Shown here: positions 55,451 to 63,112 of the stretch, in pieces | Layout of the letters: every line of letters begins with the position of its first letter | Numbering within the stretch: the stretch's first letter is position 1 | Assembly (NCBI RefSeq): GCF_007833165.1 | Contig: NZ_VOBQ01000002.1 | Span: 124,001-188,000, forward strand | Length of the DNA stretch: 64,000 bases | Source of the DNA: Caenimonas sedimenti | Lineage (GTDB): Bacteria > Pseudomonadota > Gammaproteobacteria > Burkholderiales > Burkholderiaceae_C | Direction of reading: 5' to 3' | The notes under the pieces: model-generated | What the model saw: the letters and a program-made list of their open reading frames with translations, nothing else | Database searches by the model: none | Told to the model about the DNA's origin: nothing | Made by a program: the position numbers and the translations under genes

Positions 55451-55969
55451 ATGAACATGAACAAATCAACTTTCGCCGCGATCGCCACCGCCGCCGCGCT
55501 CGCCCTCGCCGGCGGATCCGCCTTCGCCCACGAGAAGCACGACGCCAAGAAGGCTTCGGCTCCGGCGAAGAAGGAGCAGAAGCCCTGGGGCATCGCCGGG
55601 GACGCCAAGGACGCCAAGCGGACGATCGAGATCGCCATGAGCGACGACATGCGCTTCACGCCCTCGGTGATCGAGGTCAAGCAAGGCGAGACGGTGAAGT
55701 TCGTCGTGCGCAACAAGGGCAAGGTCCTGCACGAGATGGTCATCGGAGACAAGAAGACGCTCGACGAGCACGCGGCCCTGATGGTCAAGTTTCCGGGCAT
55801 GGAGCACGACGAGCCCTACATGGCGCACGTCGCCGCGGGCAAGCAAGGCTCGCTACTCTGGAACTTCAACCGGCCCGGCGAGTTCGACTTCGCGTGCCTG
55901 ATCGCCGGCCACTACCAGGCGGGCATGGTCGGAAAGATCAAGGTCGCCGCCGCGGGAGGAGCGAAATGA
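55451..55969 (+). CDS. Cupredoxin-domain copper protein
   Basis: 172 residues from ATG at 55451 (AAGGAG just upstream; a second ATG at 55457 is possible). Signal peptide to about FAHEK; cupredoxin fold in residues ~55-170 with MRFTPSVIEVKQGETVKFVVRNKG, the ligand His in VLHEMVIG, and FACLIAGHYQAGM (Cys, His, Met). Type 1 blue-copper-like; likely accepts electrons or copper from the oxidase encoded just upstream. Confidence 0.92.
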   Translation: MNMNKSTFAAIATAAALALAGGSAFAHEKHDAKKASAPAKKEQKPWGIAGDAKDAKRTIEIAMSDDMRFTPSVIEVKQGETVKFVVRNKGKVLHEMVIGDKKTLDEHAALMVKFPGMEHDEPYMAHVAAGKQGSLLWNFNRPGEFDFACLIAGHYQAGMVGKIKVAAAGGAK

Positions 55970-56454
55970 CGACAGTCGCGATCTCGCGCAGGCGCGCCGT
56001 CTGCGCGGCGCTGATGCTCGCATGCGCGCCGGGTTTTACCGTGGCCGCCGCGCCGGCGGGGCCGACCGCCGTCGAGGTCTGGAAGGACCCCGAGTGCGGC
56101 TGCTGCAAGGACTGGGTGTCGCACATGGAAGCCAGCGGCTTCAAGGTGAAGGTGAACGACACCGGCAACAGCGCGGCGCGCGCGCGCCTGGGCATCGACA
56201 AGAAGCACGGCTCTTGCCACACGGCGGTCGTGGGCGGCTACGCGCTCGAAGGCCACGTGCCGGCGCGCGAGGTCAAGCGGCTTCTCGCCGAGAAGCCGGC
56301 GGCCGTCGGCCTGGCAGTCCCGGGCATGCCCGTGGGCTCGCCCGGCATGGACGGCGCGGTCTACGGCGGCCGCAAGGATTCCTTCGACGTGCTCCTGCTC
56401 GCGAAGGACGGAACAAGCAAGGTTTATCAACGTTACGAAGGGAAGAAATCATGA
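55966..56454 (+). CDS. DUF411 metal-binding protein
   Basis: 162 residues. Export signal with SRRRAV, then VWKDPECGCCKDWVSHMEASGF, the Cys-rich hallmark of DUF411, followed by CHTAVVGGYALEGHVPA and a Met/Pro/Gly-rich GLAVPGMPVGSPGMDG. The family is found in copper/silver resistance regions and probably binds copper. ATGA overlaps at both ends tie it to the cupredoxin and CusF-like genes. Confidence 0.9.
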   Translation: MTTVAISRRRAVCAALMLACAPGFTVAAAPAGPTAVEVWKDPECGCCKDWVSHMEASGFKVKVNDTGNSAARARLGIDKKHGSCHTAVVGGYALEGHVPAREVKRLLAEKPAAVGLAVPGMPVGSPGMDGAVYGGRKDSFDVLLLAKDGTSKVYQRYEGKKS

Positions 56455-56786
56455 AGCACGTCAAGCAACTCCTCCTGGCCGCCGCTCTCTCCGCTGGCCT
56501 CTCCGCCACTGCGTTCGCGCAGCAAGCGGCTCCCGCGCACGCGTCGGCTCCCGCCGCCGCCGAGCTCACCGAAGGCGAGATCCGCAAGATCGACAAGTCG
56601 GTCGGGAAGATCACCGTGAAGCACGGCGAGATCAAGAACCTCGACATGCCTCCGATGACGATGGTCTTCGGCGTCAAGGACGCTGCGATGCTCGACAAGG
56701 TCAAGCAGGGCGACAAGGTGCGCTTCCGGGCAGCGAGCGAGGACGGCAAGTTCACGATCACCGAGATCCAAGCCGCGGCCCAATAA
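56451..56786 (+). CDS. CusF-like copper-binding protein, third copy
   Basis: 111 residues: signal peptide to about residue 23, an Ala/Pro linker, then the CusF domain. Ligand stretch KHGEIKNLDMPPMTMVF keeps the His and the MTM pair; Trp is again replaced by Met. Differs from the two cassette copies by its linker. Last gene of the oxidase operon. Confidence 0.9.
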   Translation: MKHVKQLLLAAALSAGLSATAFAQQAAPAHASAPAAAELTEGEIRKIDKSVGKITVKHGEIKNLDMPPMTMVFGVKDAAMLDKVKQGDKVRFRAASEDGKFTITEIQAAAQ

Positions 56787-56804
56787 GCGCGCGTGTGGAT
56801 GAGA

Positions 56805-56836
56805 GGCGCGCGGCGGGGCTTTCCCCGTCGCGCGCC
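56805..56836 (+). terminator. GC-rich hairpin closing the oxidase operon
   Basis: 14-bp stem (GGCGCGCGGCGGGG with CCCCGTCGCGCGCC, one G-T pair) and a CTTT loop. It ends at the base before the -35 box of the next CueR-type promoter, so it can insulate the two units although it has no T-run. Confidence 0.65.
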
Positions 56837-56867
56837 TTGACCTTGCCACAGGGGCAAGGCCCACAGT
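56837..56867 (+). promoter_or_regulatory. CueR-type promoter 2
   Basis: TTGACC (56837-56842), 19-bp spacer, CACAGT (56862-56867). Dyad ACCTTGCC ACAGG GGCAAGGC (56840-56860). Drives the DUF305 gene at 56896. Confidence 0.88.
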
Positions 56868-56895
56868 GGCCGCTTCCAGCATCAAGGAGATCCGC

Positions 56896-57417
56896 ATGAA
56901 ACACGACGCCCGCGCCCAACCTCACCAAGGCGCAAAGCACGCGATCGAACACGGCGGCTCGTCCGCCCGCGCGTATTGGATGTTCGCGCTCAACCTGGCG
57001 CTCAGCCTCATCCCGATGTATCTCGCCATGTTCACCATGATCGACGGGCGCGGCGACTTCCGGAACAACGTGAACATGCTCTACATGGCGCTGACGATGC
57101 TCGCGCCCATGGGGATGATCATGCTCGCGACGATGGGCTCCATGTATGGGAACAAGCCGCTCAACCTCGCGCTCTACGCCGCCCTCGCCGTCCTCTTCGT
57201 GGGCTCCCTGTGGGCCACGCGGGCCCAGGCGCTGGTGGACGACAAGCAGTTCGTGGACTCGATGATCCCCCACCACTCGGGAGCCATTCTCATGTGCCGC
57301 GAGGCGCGTTTGGCCGACCCTGAGCTCGTGAAGCTCTGCGGCGAGATCGTGAAGGCGCAGCGGGCAGAGATCAGCCAGATGGAGGCCATCGCCGCGCGCC
57401 TACGCGCTCCGAAGTGA
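56896..57417 (+). CDS. DUF305 membrane protein
   Basis: 173 residues from MKHDARAQPHQG with AAGGAG upstream. Three membrane helices (MFALNLALSLIPMYLAMF; LYMALTMLAPMGMIMLATM; LALYAALAVLFVGSLWAT) precede a DUF305 domain: FVDSMIPHHSGAILMCREARL with His pair and Met. DUF305 proteins (ferritin-like helical fold) accompany copper resistance genes. The membrane-anchored form with an N-terminal His-rich segment may sequester copper at the membrane. Confidence 0.9.
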   Translation: MKHDARAQPHQGAKHAIEHGGSSARAYWMFALNLALSLIPMYLAMFTMIDGRGDFRNNVNMLYMALTMLAPMGMIMLATMGSMYGNKPLNLALYAALAVLFVGSLWATRAQALVDDKQFVDSMIPHHSGAILMCREARLADPELVKLCGEIVKAQRAEISQMEAIAARLRAPK

Positions 57418-57424
57418 TTTCCTC

Positions 57425-57455
57425 TTGACCTTACCATGGTGTCAAGGTCCAGACT
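57425..57455 (+). promoter_or_regulatory. CueR-type promoter 3
   Basis: TTGACC (57425-57430), 19-bp spacer, CAGACT (57450-57455). Dyad ACCTTACC ATGGT GTCAAGGT (57428-57448), less perfect than the other three. Drives the copper chaperone and probably the ATPase gene. Confidence 0.85.
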
Positions 57456-57482
57456 GTCGATGAAGCAAACAAGGAGGTCCAC

Positions 57483-57674
57483 ATGCACGAGCTCAATGTC
57501 CCCAACATGAATTGCGGCGGGTGCGCCAAATCGGTGGCCCGCGCCATCTCCGCCGTCGATCCCGCCGCGAAGGTCGAGTTCGATCTGCGCGAGAAGAAGG
57601 TGATGATCGAGTCGGAGTCCGGGCGCGAGAGATTCGACGCCGCCCTGGCGGCCGCTTGGTTCAAACCGGCGTGA
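57483..57674 (+). CDS. CopZ-like copper chaperone
   Basis: 63-residue cytoplasmic HMA-domain protein (no signal peptide): HELNVPNMNCGGCAKSVARAIS with the CxxC motif. It delivers Cu(I) to the P-type ATPase encoded 62 bases downstream or to a regulator. GGAGG ribosome site, CueR-type promoter upstream. Confidence 0.92.
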   Translation: MHELNVPNMNCGGCAKSVARAISAVDPAAKVEFDLREKKVMIESESGRERFDAALAAAWFKPA

Positions 57675-57736
57675 CCTGGGTCAACCGGCTCGGCGATCGC
57701 CGCGCGCAACATCAATCCATTTGAGGAGATTTCGCC

Positions 57737-60127
57737 ATGGACCAAAAACATTCGGCTCACACGCCAAGCGGCCCGGCGCCGTCGGCGCATGGGGCCATGG
57801 TCCATGGCGGGGCTGCATACGTCTGCCCCATGCACCCCGAAGTGCGCCGGGACGAGCCCGGGCGCTGTCCGATCTGCGGCATGGCGTTGCAGCTCGAGGG
57901 GACGCAGACGCCCGCGGCGCACGGTGGCCATGATCATCATGCCCACGGGAAACACGCTCCCGATCCTGGGGTCCATGCCGGCCACGCAGCGTCCGCCGCG
58001 AAGCCTGCGGCTATGGATGCGCCGAGCGGCGCCGCATACGTCTGCCCGATGCACCCGGAGATCCGTCGCGACGCGCCCGGCCACTGCCCCATCTGCGGCA
58101 TGGCCTTGGAGCCCGAGATGCCGACCTTGGGCGAAGGCAAGGATCCCGAGCTCGCCGACTTCGAGCGGCGCTTCTGGTGGACCCTGCCGCTGACAGTCGT
58201 AGGCGTAATGCTCGCGATGTTCGGCCACTCGATGGAGCTCATGGACTCGCGGACGCAGACGTGGGTCGAGCTCGCGCTGGGCGCGCCGCTGGTGCTCTGG
58301 GCGGGGGCGCCCTTCTTCAAGCGCGGCTGGGAGTCGGTCGTCAACAAAAGCCCGAACATGTGGACGTTGATCGCGCTGGGCACCGGCGCGGCCTTCCTCT
58401 ACTCGGTGGTGGCCACCGTCGCGCCGGGACTCTTCCCGGAGACGTTCGTCTCCATGGGCCGGGTGGCCGTCTACTTCGAAGCCGCCTCCGCCATCATCTC
58501 GCTCACGCTTCTCGGCCAAGTCTTGGAGCTGCGCGCGCGCTCGGGCGCGGGCGCAGCAATCAGGGCGCTCCTGGGGCTCGCCCCCAAGACCGCCAGGCGC
58601 GTGGAGCCCGACGGCTCGGAGGCCGACGTGCCGATCTCGCACGTCCACGAGGGCGATCTGCTGCGGGTGCGCCCGGGCGAGAAGGTCCCGGTCGACGGGT
58701 CAGTCGTGGAGGGCAAGAGCTTGGTGAACGAGTCGATGGTCACCGGCGAGCCGATGCCCGTGTCCAAGGGGCCAGGCGACAAGCTGATCGGCGCGACCAT
58801 CAACACATCGGGAGCCTTGACGATGCGCGCCGAGAAGGTCGGGTCGGCGACGGTGCTCTCGCAGATCGTGCAAATGGTCGCGCAGGCGCAGCGGTCCAAA
58901 GCTCCGATGCAGCGCATGGCCGACGTCGTCGCCGGCTACTTCGTCGTGGGGGTGGTGATCGCGGCGCTGGCGACCTTCTTCGCCTGGGGCCTCTGGGGTC
59001 CGGAGCCCTCCTGGGTCTACGGCCTGATCAACGCCGTGGCGGTGCTGATCATCGCCTGCCCGTGCGCGCTGGGACTCGCGACTCCGATGTCGGTCATGGT
59101 GGCCACCGGGGAGGGCGCCAAGCGCGGAGTTTTGTTCAGGGACGCCTCCGCCATCGAGAACATGCGCAAGGTGGACGTGTTGATCGTCGACAAGACCGGC
59201 ACGCTCACCGAAGGCAAGCCCGCCTTCCAGAAGGCGGTCGCGGCGCCGGGATTCACCGAGGACGAAGTCCTGCGCCTGGCCGCGAGCCTCGACCAAGGCA
59301 GCGAGCACCCGCTCGCCCACAGCATCGTCGAAGCGGCCAAGGCCAAGGGCCTGGCGCTGACCAAAGCCGACTCGTTCGATTCGAGCACCGGCATTGGCGT
59401 CACCGGAACGGTGGAGGGGAAGAGCCTCGCGCTGGGCAACAGCGCCTTGATGGAGAAGCTGGGCGTCGACGTCGCCGCCTTGTCCGAGCCAGGCCGGGAG
59501 CTGCGCGAGAGCGGAGCCAGCGTCATGCACCTGGCGGTGGACGGGCGCTTCGCGGGACTGCTGGCCGTGGCGGATCCGGTCAAGGCGACGACGGCGGAGG
59601 CGATCGCGCGGCTTCGGGCGCAGGGCGTGCGCCTGGTCATGGCCACCGGCGACGGCTCGGCCACCGCGAAGTCGGTCGCGCGGACGCTCGGCATCGACGA
59701 GGTGCATGGCGAGGTCACGCCGGCCGACAAGCTCGAGCTCGCCCGCAAATTCAAATCGCAGGGGCTGGTGGTCGCGATGGCGGGCGACGGCATCAACGAC
59801 GCTCCGGCGCTCGCCGGCGCGGACGTCGGCATCGCCATGGGAGCCGGGACCGACGTGGCCATGGAAAGCGCGCAGGTGACCCTCGTGAAGGGGGACCTTC
59901 GAGGCATCGCCGACGCGCGCGACCTCTCGGAGGCCTCCGTGCGCAACATGCGACAGAACCTGATGTTCGCCTTCCTCTACAACGCGCTGGGAATCCCCCT
60001 GGCGGCCGGCGTTCTCTACCCGTGGACAGGCTGGCTGCTGTCTCCGATGCCCGCGGCGCTGGCGATGAGCCTGAGCTCCGTCTCCGTAGTCGGAAACGCC
60101 TTGCGGCTGAAGCGGTGGCGCTCCTAA
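57737..60127 (+). CDS. Cu(I)-exporting P1B-type ATPase
   Basis: 796 residues. Instead of N-terminal HMA domains it has two copies of a heavy-metal-binding domain, [20 protein letters not shown] near residue 28 and the matching one near 101, joined by a His-rich linker ([11 protein letters not shown]). Then eight membrane helices with CPC (~441), the phosphorylation motif DKTGT (~484), the SEHPLAH motif (~522) and [14 protein letters not shown] (~683). It pumps copper from the cytoplasm to the periplasm. GGAG ribosome site. Confidence 0.96.
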   Translation: MDQKHSAHTPSGPAPSAHGAMVHGGAAYVCPMHPEVRRDEPGRCPICGMALQLEGTQTPAAHGGHDHHAHGKHAPDPGVHAGHAASAAKPAAMDAPSGAAYVCPMHPEIRRDAPGHCPICGMALEPEMPTLGEGKDPELADFERRFWWTLPLTVVGVMLAMFGHSMELMDSRTQTWVELALGAPLVLWAGAPFFKRGWESVVNKSPNMWTLIALGTGAAFLYSVVATVAPGLFPETFVSMGRVAVYFEAASAIISLTLLGQVLELRARSGAGAAIRALLGLAPKTARRVEPDGSEADVPISHVHEGDLLRVRPGEKVPVDGSVVEGKSLVNESMVTGEPMPVSKGPGDKLIGATINTSGALTMRAEKVGSATVLSQIVQMVAQAQRSKAPMQRMADVVAGYFVVGVVIAALATFFAWGLWGPEPSWVYGLINAVAVLIIACPCALGLATPMSVMVATGEGAKRGVLFRDASAIENMRKVDVLIVDKTGTLTEGKPAFQKAVAAPGFTEDEVLRLAASLDQGSEHPLAHSIVEAAKAKGLALTKADSFDSSTGIGVTGTVEGKSLALGNSALMEKLGVDVAALSEPGRELRESGASVMHLAVDGRFAGLLAVADPVKATTAEAIARLRAQGVRLVMATGDGSATAKSVARTLGIDEVHGEVTPADKLELARKFKSQGLVVAMAGDGINDAPALAGADVGIAMGAGTDVAMESAQVTLVKGDLRGIADARDLSEASVRNMRQNLMFAFLYNALGIPLAAGVLYPWTGWLLSPMPAALAMSLSSVSVVGNALRLKRWRS

Positions 60128-60260
60128 GTCCACGGTGCGCCGCTCGCCCCGCCGCGATCGTCGCTCCGCTCCTGCATACCGCGAACCCCGCGCGGGCCAA
60201 GATCACCAAACGGCCGACCCCAACGGGCGTCCCATGTCGAGTTCAACCAAGGAGTCAACT

Positions 60261-60632
60261 ATGAAATCGTTCGTCAAAGCCTTTCCCGCCGCCGCCATCT
60301 TCCTGGCCTTCCTCGCTCCTGTCGCCCACGCGGCGGACAAGGATATGAAGGCCATGATGATGAAGGGGCACGAAAAGATGATGTCCATGTCGATGACGGG
60401 CAAGCCCGACGTCGACTTCGCGATGGCCATGCGCGAGCACCACATGGGCGCCGTGGAGATGGCCCAGTGGCAGATCGACCATGGCAAGGACGCGAAGATG
60501 AAGCAGATGGCGCGCAAGATCATCGCCGACCAGAAGAAGGAGATCGCCCAGTTCGATCAGTTCCTGGCCAAGAACGGCCACGGGGGCGACGCGAAGGGCA
60601 AGGGCCACGCCGGACACGCGCCGGCCAAGTAG
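60261..60632 (+). CDS. Periplasmic DUF305 protein
   Basis: 123 residues from MKSFVKAFPAAAIF with AAGGAG upstream. Signal peptide (ends VAHA), a Met-rich start (DMKAMMMKGHEKMMSMSMTG), then the DUF305 core FAMAMREHHMGAVEMAQWQIDHG, and a Gly/His-rich tail. Soluble counterpart of the membrane DUF305 protein at 56896; likely binds copper through the Met and His residues. Confidence 0.91.
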   Translation: MKSFVKAFPAAAIFLAFLAPVAHAADKDMKAMMMKGHEKMMSMSMTGKPDVDFAMAMREHHMGAVEMAQWQIDHGKDAKMKQMARKIIADQKKEIAQFDQFLAKNGHGGDAKGKGHAGHAPAK

Positions 60633-60687
60633 ACAGGTCCGCTAGGAGGGCGCGAATGCGCGCTAACAGGGCTGACAAAGAAATCGC

Positions 60688-60718
60688 TTGACCTTGCCAC
60701 GATGGCAAGGTTGATACT
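60688..60718 (+). promoter_or_regulatory. CueR-type promoter 4
   Basis: TTGACC (60688-60693), 19-bp spacer, GATACT (60713-60718). Dyad ACCTTGCC ACGAT GGCAAGGT (60691-60711), a perfect 8-bp inverted repeat. Drives the HMA protein gene at 60748. Confidence 0.9.
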
Positions 60719-60747
60719 TTCTTCATCAACCCAGAAAGGCGCCTTCC

Positions 60748-61062
60748 ATGATCACATTCCACATCCCCGACATGACCTGCGGAAGCTGCGCGAGCGCGAT
60801 CGCGCGCGCCGTGGCGAAAGTCGACGAGCACGCCCGCCTCGAAGTCAGCATCGGGCAGAAGCTTCTGTCGGTGCAAAGCGCCGCGACGGAAAGCGAGCTC
60901 GCCAAAGCCATCCAGGAGGCTGGCTACGCCCCTGCGAAGTTGACCGCCTCGGCGCCTCGCCCCGCGCCCGCTTCCGGCGGATGCTGCGGCGGGGCGCGGA
61001 AGGCAGCGTCCACGAGCGGCGCGCAAGCGGCCCTGGCGGGCCGAAGCTCCTGCTGCGGCTGA
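60748..61062 (+). CDS. HMA protein with Cys-rich C-terminal tail
   Basis: 104 residues, no signal peptide. Residues 1-68 are an HMA domain with MTCGSCASAI (CxxC). The tail holds two further Cys pairs (GGCCGGARK near residue 78 and SSCCG at the very end), unusual for CopZ. It is likely a cytoplasmic copper chaperone or a multi-site copper store. Confidence 0.88.
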   Translation: MITFHIPDMTCGSCASAIARAVAKVDEHARLEVSIGQKLLSVQSAATESELAKAIQEAGYAPAKLTASAPRPAPASGGCCGGARKAASTSGAQAALAGRSSCCG

Positions 61063-61368
61063 CGCGGAGGTTTGTGGGCCATGAGCGCGCCGGGCGCTCA
61101 TGGCTCGGCATCGCCCAGGCTTCCTTTGCAACGTGGCGCGCGAAAGCTATGCAACCGCGCAGAGGAGGCGGCGAATCGGCAAAGACGGCGCATTCCCCTA
61201 CGCGCCAGGCTTGCCGCTGAGCGGACGCGGCCTCCTTTAGAGGGAGGATGCCTTAGGTGGCCGCCGCTCGGCGCCACTCGCTTCCCGACATTGGATGACG
61301 TGGATCAAGTCGGCGCGGCGCCAGCCGGCGCAGCATGGCTCGAACCTCCACCAACTTAGGAAAGCTCA
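61063..61368 (+). other. 306-bp gap between metal genes
   Basis: Apart from the hairpin at 61078-61104 this stretch holds no convincing gene. A short dyad CCTCC TTTAGA GGGAGG lies near 61230, and several GC-rich inverted motifs lie near 61315. No CueR-type box precedes the next gene, so its promoter is unassigned. Confidence 0.5.
61078..61104. terminator. 11-bp hairpin after HMA gene
   Basis: GCCATGAGCGC, loop GCCGG, GCGCTCATGGC: a perfect stem 15 bases after the stop codon, without a clear T-run. Probable transcript-end structure. Confidence 0.6.
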
Positions 61369-61809
61369 ATGAAAACCACTCGCCTCATTCCCTTAGCGCT
61401 CCTCGCCGCGGCTCTTGCGGTCCCCGGCTACGCCGCCACGACGGCCGACGAGCACGAGAAGCACAAGAAAGAAGCGGCCGCGGCCGCCGCCTCCTCGTCG
61501 CCGAAGGCGCAGCCTGGCAAGCACGCCGCCCACATGGGCATGATGGACTCGCAGACCGGCGCGATGAAAGCCATGCGCGAGAAGATGATGGCCGCTAAGA
61601 CGCCCGAGGAGAAAAGCGCGCTCATGAGCGAGCACATGAAGACCATGGGCGCGGGCATGGCGATGATGAAAGAGATGCCCAAGGGCATGGGCGACATGAA
61701 GAACTCCAAGGGCATGGCGGAACACCACGCCATGATGGAGAAGCGCATGGCCATGATGGGCGCGGCCATGGACATGATGAGCGACCGCCTCCCGCAGCCG
61801 GCCAAGTAA
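61369..61809 (+). CDS. Met/His-rich secreted protein
   Basis: 146 residues: signal peptide (ends GYAAT), charged His/Lys segment, then more than 30 methionines, many in MxxM pairs (HMGMMDSQTG; MREKMMAAK; HHAMMEKRMAMMGAAMDMM). Such Met clusters bind Cu(I) or Ag(I) in the periplasm. No named family recognised; likely a copper sponge. AGGAAAG upstream. Confidence 0.82.
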   Translation: MKTTRLIPLALLAAALAVPGYAATTADEHEKHKKEAAAAAASSSPKAQPGKHAAHMGMMDSQTGAMKAMREKMMAAKTPEEKSALMSEHMKTMGAGMAMMKEMPKGMGDMKNSKGMAEHHAMMEKRMAMMGAAMDMMSDRLPQPAK

Positions 61810-61821
61810 GGGGAGCGCGCC

Positions 61822-62097
61822 ATGACGCAGGATCCCGCGACCGACTTGTCTCCGGGCTCGACCGAGAGCGCGGGTCTTGGCGCGTTTTTCCGATCTGACT
61901 ACGCGTTGGGCTACCTGGTGCTGGGGGCCCTCGCGACCTACCTGTATTTCAGCGACCACCGAGCGCATTTCCTCGGCGCGTTGCCTTTCCTGCTGCTCCT
62001 CGCCTGCCCCTTGATGCACGTCTTCATGCACCGCGGCCACGGCGGGCATGGCTCGCATGGGGCGCGCAGTCTAAGCGCCGACGGAGGTCCGAAATGA
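61822..62097 (+). CDS. DUF2933 small membrane protein
   Basis: 91 residues: one to two membrane helices (ALGYLVLGALATYLYF; GALPFLLLLACPLMHVFM) followed by a His-rich HRGHGGHGSHG tail. The CPLMHVFMH pattern is the DUF2933 signature, common in copper regions. Overlaps the next gene by ATGA. Confidence 0.87.
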   Translation: MTQDPATDLSPGSTESAGLGAFFRSDYALGYLVLGALATYLYFSDHRAHFLGALPFLLLLACPLMHVFMHRGHGGHGSHGARSLSADGGPK

Positions 62098-62387
62098 CCG
62101 ACGACCGCAGCTCGCTCAAGGCCGCGGAATTGTTGTCGCTCGCAGGGCTGGCGGCGGCGGGCGCGGGGGGAGCCCTTTTGCTTCAACAGTGGCTCGGGCC
62201 ATACGCGGTCGCGATCTTCGCCGTCGGCCTCGCGGTCCATGCGGCGGGCATGTGGAGCAAGCACCGCATCGAGGCGCGGGTGCAGGTTCGAACCGCGCCG
62301 TGGGAGCCGATCCTCTACGGCCTCTGCTGGTTCGCCCTGGTCGCGCTCGCCGCATGCTTGCTCGTCCCCGGCTTCGCGCCACGATAG
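62094..62387 (+). CDS. Small membrane protein of copper island
   Basis: 97 residues with three membrane helices (LLSLAGLAAAGAGGALLL; YAVAIFAVGLAVHAAGMW; ILYGLCWFALVALAACLLV). No family recognised. ATGA overlap upstream and a 10-base gap to the HMA gene place it in a five-gene run with tight spacing. Confidence 0.8.
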   Translation: MTDDRSSLKAAELLSLAGLAAAGAGGALLLQQWLGPYAVAIFAVGLAVHAAGMWSKHRIEARVQVRTAPWEPILYGLCWFALVALAACLLVPGFAPR

Positions 62388-62397
62388 GAGAAATGAT

Positions 62398-62628
62398 ATG
62401 CAAACGCTGAGTTTCGACGTTGGAGGCATGACCTGCGGCGGATGCCGCGTCAAGGTGGAGCACCGGCTAGGCCAGCTTGCTGGCGTGAGCCAGGCGATGG
62501 TCGATTTGCAACCTGGACTCGCGACGGTCGTTATCGATCCGGCGCTCGCCAGCCCAGCGCAGGTAATATCCGCGATCAACGAAGCCCGATTCTCGGCCAC
62601 CGCCAGGACCACCGGGGCGGACGCATGA
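62398..62628 (+). CDS. CopZ-like HMA protein
   Basis: 76 residues, cytoplasmic. VGGMTCGGCRVKVEHRL carries the CxxC site. AGGAG ribosome site. Third cytoplasmic HMA protein in the island, with a start/stop overlap to the next gene. Confidence 0.9.
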   Translation: MQTLSFDVGGMTCGGCRVKVEHRLGQLAGVSQAMVDLQPGLATVVIDPALASPAQVISAINEARFSATARTTGADA

Positions 62629-63110
62629 CCCGCCTGTCCGGCAAGGTGTTCGCCGTCTGCGGGTTGTGGATGGTCCTGCTGGGCGTCTATTTCATTCTCC
62701 TGCGCCCCGCTTTGCTGCCGGAGGATCCGCGCTTCATGGGCACCTCGCTCGAGGCGCTGCGCGTGGCCGCTCCTGGGCTCGAGCGTTGGCTGGGCCACGT
62801 CTTCAACGTGATGGGCGGATTCATGGTCGCGGCCGGCGCGCTCACCGCGCTTGTCGCTTGGCGGTTCCTGGCGTCGCGGGCGCCGGGCGCGCTGCTCGCG
62901 ATGGTCGTCGCCGGCGCGTTCAGCGTCGGCCTCATGAGCGCGACCAACTTCATGCTGCATTCCGACTTCCGCTGGCTGCTGCTGGTCCCGGCGTTGCTAT
63001 GGGCGGCGGGGCTCGCGTGCTACCTGCGGGAGGCGCGCTCCGGCGACGCGGGTGTCACGAGGCGCGACCGCGCCGCGAGCCCGGCCTCGGAGACCCCCAA
63101 GCGAGCGTAG
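62625..63110 (+). CDS. Four-helix membrane protein, unknown function
   Basis: 161 residues from MTRLSGKVFAVCGLWMVLLG (overlap ATGA with the HMA gene). About four membrane helices; a conserved-looking loop FNVMGGFMVAAGALTALVAWRF. C-terminus is basic and soluble. No family recognised. Coupling suggests it works with the HMA protein or the permease downstream. Confidence 0.78.
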   Translation: MTRLSGKVFAVCGLWMVLLGVYFILLRPALLPEDPRFMGTSLEALRVAAPGLERWLGHVFNVMGGFMVAAGALTALVAWRFLASRAPGALLAMVVAGAFSVGLMSATNFMLHSDFRWLLLVPALLWAAGLACYLREARSGDAGVTRRDRAASPASETPKRA

Positions 63111-63112
63111 CC

